Assembly (NCBI GenBank): GCA_029532415.1
Contig: JAQOTA010000046.1
Coordinates: 868,001 to 932,000 of the forward strand
DNA from: Marasmius tenuissimus
Lineage: Eukaryota; Basidiomycota; Agaricomycetes; Agaricales; Marasmiaceae
DNA length: 64,000 nt
Direction: 5' to 3'
Part shown: one piece after another, positions 63,337-64,000 of the stretch
How the letters are laid out: the number at the start of each line of letters is the position of its first letter
How positions within the stretch are numbered: position 1 is the first letter of the stretch
Program-made: the position numbers and the translations under genes
The notes under the pieces: model-generated
What the model saw: the letters and a program-made list of their open reading frames with translations, nothing else
Databases searched by the model: none
What the model was told of the DNA's origin: nothing

Positions 63337-64000
63337 CTAGGAATACACTGGCGGAGGTGGAAGATCTGGAATCGGTGGCAGGGTTCCCACTCGAGAGGTA
63401 TAGCACGGGAGAGCGGTCCCATTGCTGTTGCCACTCGCAATGGAAGCCGGTACGATGTGTCCCGTAGTCGGAAGCGAGGGTCGTAATATCAATGGACTGG
63501 GATCTAGACCAAGTGCTAGTGTGGCTGTTGTTGGTGTTGGAGGTGGTACCGGAGGGAGTGAGACTGAAGACGCTTCGGGTTCGAGTTCAGATTTAGACTT
63601 TGATGGGGATTGATACAGGTCATAAGCTTTCTCGTGATCATCAGTAAGAAATTCTCCAGTAGCTTGTCAAAATACGTACGAGTCACTGTAGGGTAGGGGA
63701 TGTTGTCCAATTGACATTGCTTTTGCTTGCGTCTCCGACCATGGTTACGGAGAAGGAGGAATACACCAATCGCCAATAGGGCCATGACAGCAGCAATCGA
63801 CCATCCAATAATTGCCCCAGTGTCGACTTTGTGGGTTTGGTGACCGTCAGATGAAGTCTGTGTGCTTTCAGACGTGACAAAATAGTTCAAAATATATGTC
63901 TGGTCGTTGGGAATCGTGGAGATCGTGATAGTAAGACTATGAAGACCACGGTCGAGTGGACTCGAGGGTCGAAACAGCAACTGACTGAGGTCCCCTTCAT
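63337..64000 (-). CDS. Single-pass membrane protein, copy 2, partial at window end
   Basis: Exons on the minus strand: from beyond 64000 to 63680, and 63626-63337. The last exon has the same length (290 nt) as in copy 1. The extracellular part reads LHSLTITISTIPNDQTYI, the helix GAIIGWSIAAVMALLAIGVF is followed by basic residues RRRKQK, and the tail ends IPDLPPPPVYS. Relative to copy 1 a few residues (around YSDTAAA) are deleted in frame, and the TAG stop is kept. No lesion is visible in the part shown, so this copy may be functional while the 16-17 kb copy is frameshifted. The N-terminal leader lies outside the window. Confidence 0.7.

Larger units (their letters stand above)
59444..64000. 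repeat. Segmental duplication B, copy 2, interrupted and running off the window
   Basis: 59444-59793 matches 15338-15687 and 62727-64000 matches 15687 onward. The 2.93 kb between has no counterpart in copy 1. The membrane-protein gene of this copy extends past the window end. Confidence 0.75.

Overview
The window reads as eukaryotic and fungal, most likely an Agaricomycete (Basidiomycota). Genes are cut by many 45-70 nt introns. The families fit: a CYP with an N-terminal membrane anchor, GH76-like ectoproteins with a C-terminal membrane segment, F-box proteins with the PWTLTRVCRRW pattern, an orphan multi-pass membrane protein, and chromodomain Ty3 and Ty1/copia elements. A Rhizoctonia-type (Ceratobasidiaceae) genome is my best guess; this is inference from family resemblance, not a search. 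No operons, CRISPR arrays or tRNA/rRNA genes were seen, although I could not scan exhaustively for tRNAs.

Layout. 0.48-7.17 kb and 29.96-37.25 kb are two diverged copies of one segment, each carrying a GH76-like gene (broken in copy 1, intact with 12 exons in copy 2). Because one copy often preserves the empty site of an insertion in the other, several mobile elements can be delimited: a 343-bp TIR element (1.35-1.69 kb), a 1.56-kb element packed with CACGTA motifs (5.31-6.87 kb), a 1.79-kb element packed with GGTAAAGG motifs (34.80-36.59 kb) that itself holds a 731-bp solo LTR, and a 0.3-kb hairpin insertion (34.1-34.4 kb). 7.2-9.0 kb and 19.2-22.3 kb are decayed copies of another gene. 9.96-12.2 kb is a ten-exon cytochrome P450, followed by an eight-exon 562-aa protein of unknown function (12.98-15.10 kb). 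15.3-17.3 kb and 59.4-64.0 kb are a further duplicated pair carrying a single-pass membrane protein gene. 22.9-23.4 kb holds a short F-box gene and 24.8-25.6 kb a GPI-type secreted protein gene whose expected ATG reads GTG. 25.6-30 kb is poor in recognisable genes.

37.25-54.15 kb is a retrotransposon nest. A plus-strand Ty3-like element (apparent 5' LTR at 37.25 kb, gag-protease-RT at 48.5-52.5 kb) is split by a minus-strand chromodomain Ty3 element (37,618-48,531). That element is in turn split inside its protease by an intact Ty1/copia element with identical LTRs (41,471-47,557, target duplication AATTG). To the right lie a second integrase fragment of the minus-strand family and the 3' end (chromodomain, polypurine tract, LTR) of a third Ty3 lineage.

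55.8-58.2 kb holds two convergent host genes: an unidentified plus-strand gene and a complete ten-exon, 408-aa multi-pass membrane protein. 59.8-62.7 kb is extra sequence in the right-hand copy of the second duplication and contains a non-LTR (LINE) retrotransposon 3' fragment. Exon models were built by hand from GT/AG (once GC/AG) sites and frame continuity; all CDS models given with full exon lists sum to a multiple of three.
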